Shown piece after piece: positions 29,870-64,000 of a stretch of 64,000 bases of DNA. The notes under the pieces were generated by a model. That model did not search any database. It was not told the origin of the DNA and saw only the letters and a list, made by a program, of their open reading frames with translations. The first letter of the stretch is position 1, and each line of letters starts with the position of its first letter. Where the stretch lies: contig RPFO01000253.1 in assembly GCA_009746045.1 (NCBI GenBank), positions 5,840,282-5,904,281 of the forward strand. Reading direction: 5' to 3'. The translations under genes were made by a program, and so were the position numbers. The stretch comes from Mesostigma viride (lineage: Eukaryota; Streptophyta; Mesostigmatophyceae; Mesostigmatales; Mesostigmataceae).

Positions 29870-30388
29870 ATGCGGTCACGTGATTTCATTTCATTTTTAC
29901 TGGCACTGCATGGCCAGCAAGTTTCAACTTGCAAACCGGCCCTGGCTACCTACAGGGGTCATGTACCTCATAAGCAGCGCCTGCCCCAGCGGTCGCTCAT
30001 TGCTCAAGAAGACATAAAGCCCAGGCCTATTGTTTCGCCCGCTTATAGAGAGCGTGGCTTGGAGAACCACACAATTCCTTTTCATGAGTTGCTTTCTCTG
30101 CCTCTGGAACATATGGCCAGGCAGACCTGCTACCCCTGTGACAGATGTAGGAGCCGTACAAATTTCGCTCTCAACCTGCCATCCGGAATGCCCTACGTAG
30201 GCATTTCTCTGCAACTATCTCCCTTCGTCATTGAACAAGTTTCATCCAAATGCACTTGTGGCCTGCATTACATGGTGTACTTTCGAGCATTTCTCATGGT
30301 GATGCTACAATTTCACAGCAGCATGTGCCGGGTCCGCCCACGCGATATAAAATCAAGGGTCAGCCGTCGCATAGGGAGACCGCTCTAG
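29870..30388 (+). CDS. Orphan 172-codon reading frame
   Basis: It is open from an ATG at 29870 to TAG at 30386-30388. The predicted product has a cysteine cluster, CYPCDRC in the middle and CTCG farther on, and no signal peptide or clear membrane segment. I do not recognise the family. It lies between the LINE cluster and the helicase gene. It could be a real small gene, an exon or chance; the only support is length in a region otherwise poor in long frames. Confidence 0.25.
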   Translation: MRSRDFISFLLALHGQQVSTCKPALATYRGHVPHKQRLPQRSLIAQEDIKPRPIVSPAYRERGLENHTIPFHELLSLPLEHMARQTCYPCDRCRSRTNFALNLPSGMPYVGISLQLSPFVIEQVSSKCTCGLHYMVYFRAFLMVMLQFHSSMCRVRPRDIKSRVSRRIGRPL

Positions 30389-31389
30389 CTGGGGAGGGAT
30401 GACGAGCCCTGGCTGGGTCTCTCTCTTTTTCCGCAGGTGGCCCATCAGCGAATTGAAAATCCCTGGCGGGTTCAAGGGTGATCGGAGGGACAAGGGGGAA
30501 TTGTGAAGTTATGACACATCAGCGACTTTGCCAGGGTAGATGATAAAAATACGGGCGGGAAAACTGACAGGACCACAAGGAGTGAAGCTTCTACTCCTGT
30601 AGCCTGGTAATGTAGTGTGTTCATTCTATAACATGGCAATCTCTGCAGCCAGCAGACCTAACCTGGCCATCCATTGATGCATTAAAGCCACCAAGAACGA
30701 GACTGGTGCGCAACGATGTCTGCGAACCGCCTGTCGCAAAGGCTAGCAGCCCCCCCCCTTGGGCAATGAGCCATAACTCACCAGCTCAACCTTGTGCTTT
30801 AGCAACTTACTTAATGAACTCGCTTAGAGCATTAGCTATGCCCGGGCGGCAGCGCTGTCAACTGTTATATCCCCTCCCACCGGGAGTACGCCCCTTGGAT
30901 GGGGATGGGCGACAGTAGCCACCAGTCAACAGGTAACTGGCCGAATAAAGCAGCATACTTCTTGCTGTAGGGAAAAAAGCACATGGCAGATTATGTATAT
31001 CTATGAAATTATTAATAATTAATATTGAAGTAAAAATAACACCTACTGAGGCAAAAAGGGAAGCAGGGGCACTCATGCAAGGAACCTGAGGTGTAGGATA
31101 TTCCGAGCTGAACAAATAGCCGAGCAGGAGCCAAACTACCAAGTAATACCTCCGCGAATGCACGCATGGTCATTGTAGCGATCCACGATTCATGCACGCT
31201 ATACTAGACAGATATCCAAGGTAAGTGTTGCCGCCTATTAGCGAGGAGTCTAAGCAAATCATGCTCCTTCTGGCCTTAGCTCGACAACAAAGTAAATTTA
31301 TCAACTCATTCGCTTCTCGTGAGCTTTTCTTAGCTCCTTGTTTTCAGCCAGGGCCAAATGGCATTAACTATGCCCACTTGATTCCCGGA
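30389..31389. other. Unassigned DNA 3' of the helicase exons
   Basis: The C-terminal exon(s) of the helicase may lie here on the minus strand, but I could not match one. The strongest acceptor-like site is a pyrimidine run ending CCCTACAG on the minus strand near 30967. The frame after it does not resemble the helicase C-terminus. Confidence 0.35.
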
Positions 31390-31480
31390 CCCACCTTGGC
31401 CTTGGTACTGGTATCCACCTTGGCCTTGGTATTGGTATCCACCTTGGCCTTGGTATTGGTATCCACCTTGGTATTGGTTG
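31390..31480. repeat. 24-bp minisatellite, ~4 copies
   Basis: The unit CCACCTTGGCC plus TTGGTATTGGTAT repeats next to the echo region of helicase exon G. Confidence 0.88.
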
Positions 31481-31494
31481 ATAGATAATTACGC

Positions 31495-31815
31495 AGCTCA
31501 CCTCGGTTCCTATTGTCCGCAAACAGCGCGGTGCGGCCTGTACTACGTCAGCTTGATCTCACCTTTGTGTTGGTTGACACCTTGCACCATGCAGCCTACC
31601 TTGGTTCTCATTATTCACACATGTTCACATGGCCTGTACTACGCCCATGCAGTACCCGCAAGCACCCTGCTATTAATTGTTACTAGTACCTTGACTAGGT
31701 GGCTCACCTTGGCAAGCACCTTGCTATTCATTGTTACTAGTACCTTGACTAGGTGGCTCACCTCGGCAAGCACCCTGCTATTCATTGTTACTAGTACCTT
31801 GACTAGGTGGCTCAC
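31495..31815 (-). repeat. Echoes of helicase exon G 3' edge, with a 54-bp array
   Basis: Degenerate copies of exon G's 3' end (plus-strand form CTCACCTCGGTTCTCATTG, then a GGCC...GCC block) occur at about 31496 and 31597. Directly against the real donor, a 54-bp unit holding GGCTCACCTCGG, CAAGCACC and CTATTCATTGTTACTAG repeats three times (31645-31815). Each 54-bp copy keeps the minus-strand donor GAG|GTGAGCC or AAG|GTGAGCC. Confidence 0.8.
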
Positions 31816-63602
<31,787 letters not shown>

Positions 63603-64000
63603 CTGGTGGGTGGGCGGGGGGGGGGACCAAAAAAAGTGGGTCACGTCAGACGCAAGTCTTGTGCACACCAACTCTTGTGAAAGGGAAACAGACCGATTAA
63701 AACGCTTGATCAATCGGCCACAGTTCTCTTGACCGAGTGTACAACAGAGGGCGCGGGAAGGGGAGGGGGGGGGGGGGGGGGGGGGTTGAAGGGAAAAAAA
63801 TTGTCGTTGTCTAAACATAGTTTCATAGAGGGACAAAAGGATTAATAGAGGGCGGCAACAGCTAGGTAATCTCTCCTGACGCGACGGAAACAGCTACGTA
63901 ATCTAGCCTGACTGTGAGGCGGCTCTGGCCTGGTACGGATCAGTGTTGGCAAAGACCTGACAAGCTTTCTGACCAAAGCCGTGAGAGCTATACCATGTCA
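63603..64000 (-). other. Start of helicase intron upstream of exon A
   Basis: It includes the pyrimidine tract of the exon A acceptor and a poly-G run of about 22 at 63764-63785 (poly-C in the transcript). The P-loop exon is not in this stretch and should lie beyond the right edge. Confidence 0.5.

Noticed and set aside
30900-30968. Candidate last helicase exon after a good CCCTACAG acceptor on the minus strand
   Set aside because: The frame is open but the peptide does not match the LFPxLV-type segment expected after motif VI.

Overview
The window is nuclear DNA from a eukaryote, most likely a green alga (Chlorophyta). Three genes can be rebuilt by joining short GT-AG exons. They are a selenocysteine-specific elongation factor (found in green algae, absent from land plants), a plastid fibrillin with a transit-peptide-like N-terminus, and a DEAD-box RNA helicase most like plant RH41. 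I cannot fix the genus. The reading frame is continuous across every splice junction I assigned.

Layout. 3997-14936, minus strand: N-terminal GTPase part of EEFSEC, five exons; the downstream part is not resolved and may lie in 1-3996 or beyond the left edge. 14937-16815: divergent intergenic region. 16816-23928, plus strand: complete eight-exon PAP/fibrillin gene, about 300 residues. 24235-29785: decayed non-LTR (LINE) retrotransposon pieces and at least five copies of an associated ~300-bp repeat. 28760-31815: no gene I can name, apart from one orphan reading frame. 31816-63602, minus strand: seven internal exons of the helicase (end of motif I through motif VI); its 5' end lies beyond 64000 and its last exon(s) are not identified.

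Most of the DNA is tandem repeat inside introns. Nearly every intron longer than 500 bp has its own private array: a ~2-kb CTC tract in EEFSEC; GA/GGGT, GGGC, 25-bp and ~11-bp arrays in the fibrillin gene; 43-, 47-, 56-, 107- and 58-bp arrays in the helicase gene. The 58-bp array is about 21.8 kb (roughly 375 copies) and fills most of a 23.2-kb intron between helicase motifs V and VI.

The most unusual signal is that exon edges are 'echoed' into the adjoining introns. Degenerate copies of the exon end plus its donor follow the real donor, or copies of acceptor plus exon start precede the real acceptor. I see this at fibrillin exons 4, 6 and 7, helicase exons C, D, E and G (numbering below), and EEFSEC exon 4. 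This suggests that introns here grow by tandem duplication at splice junctions and that some echoes offer alternative splice sites. The three genes have no evident shared pathway: selenoprotein translation, plastid lipid/plastoglobule function and RNA remodelling.
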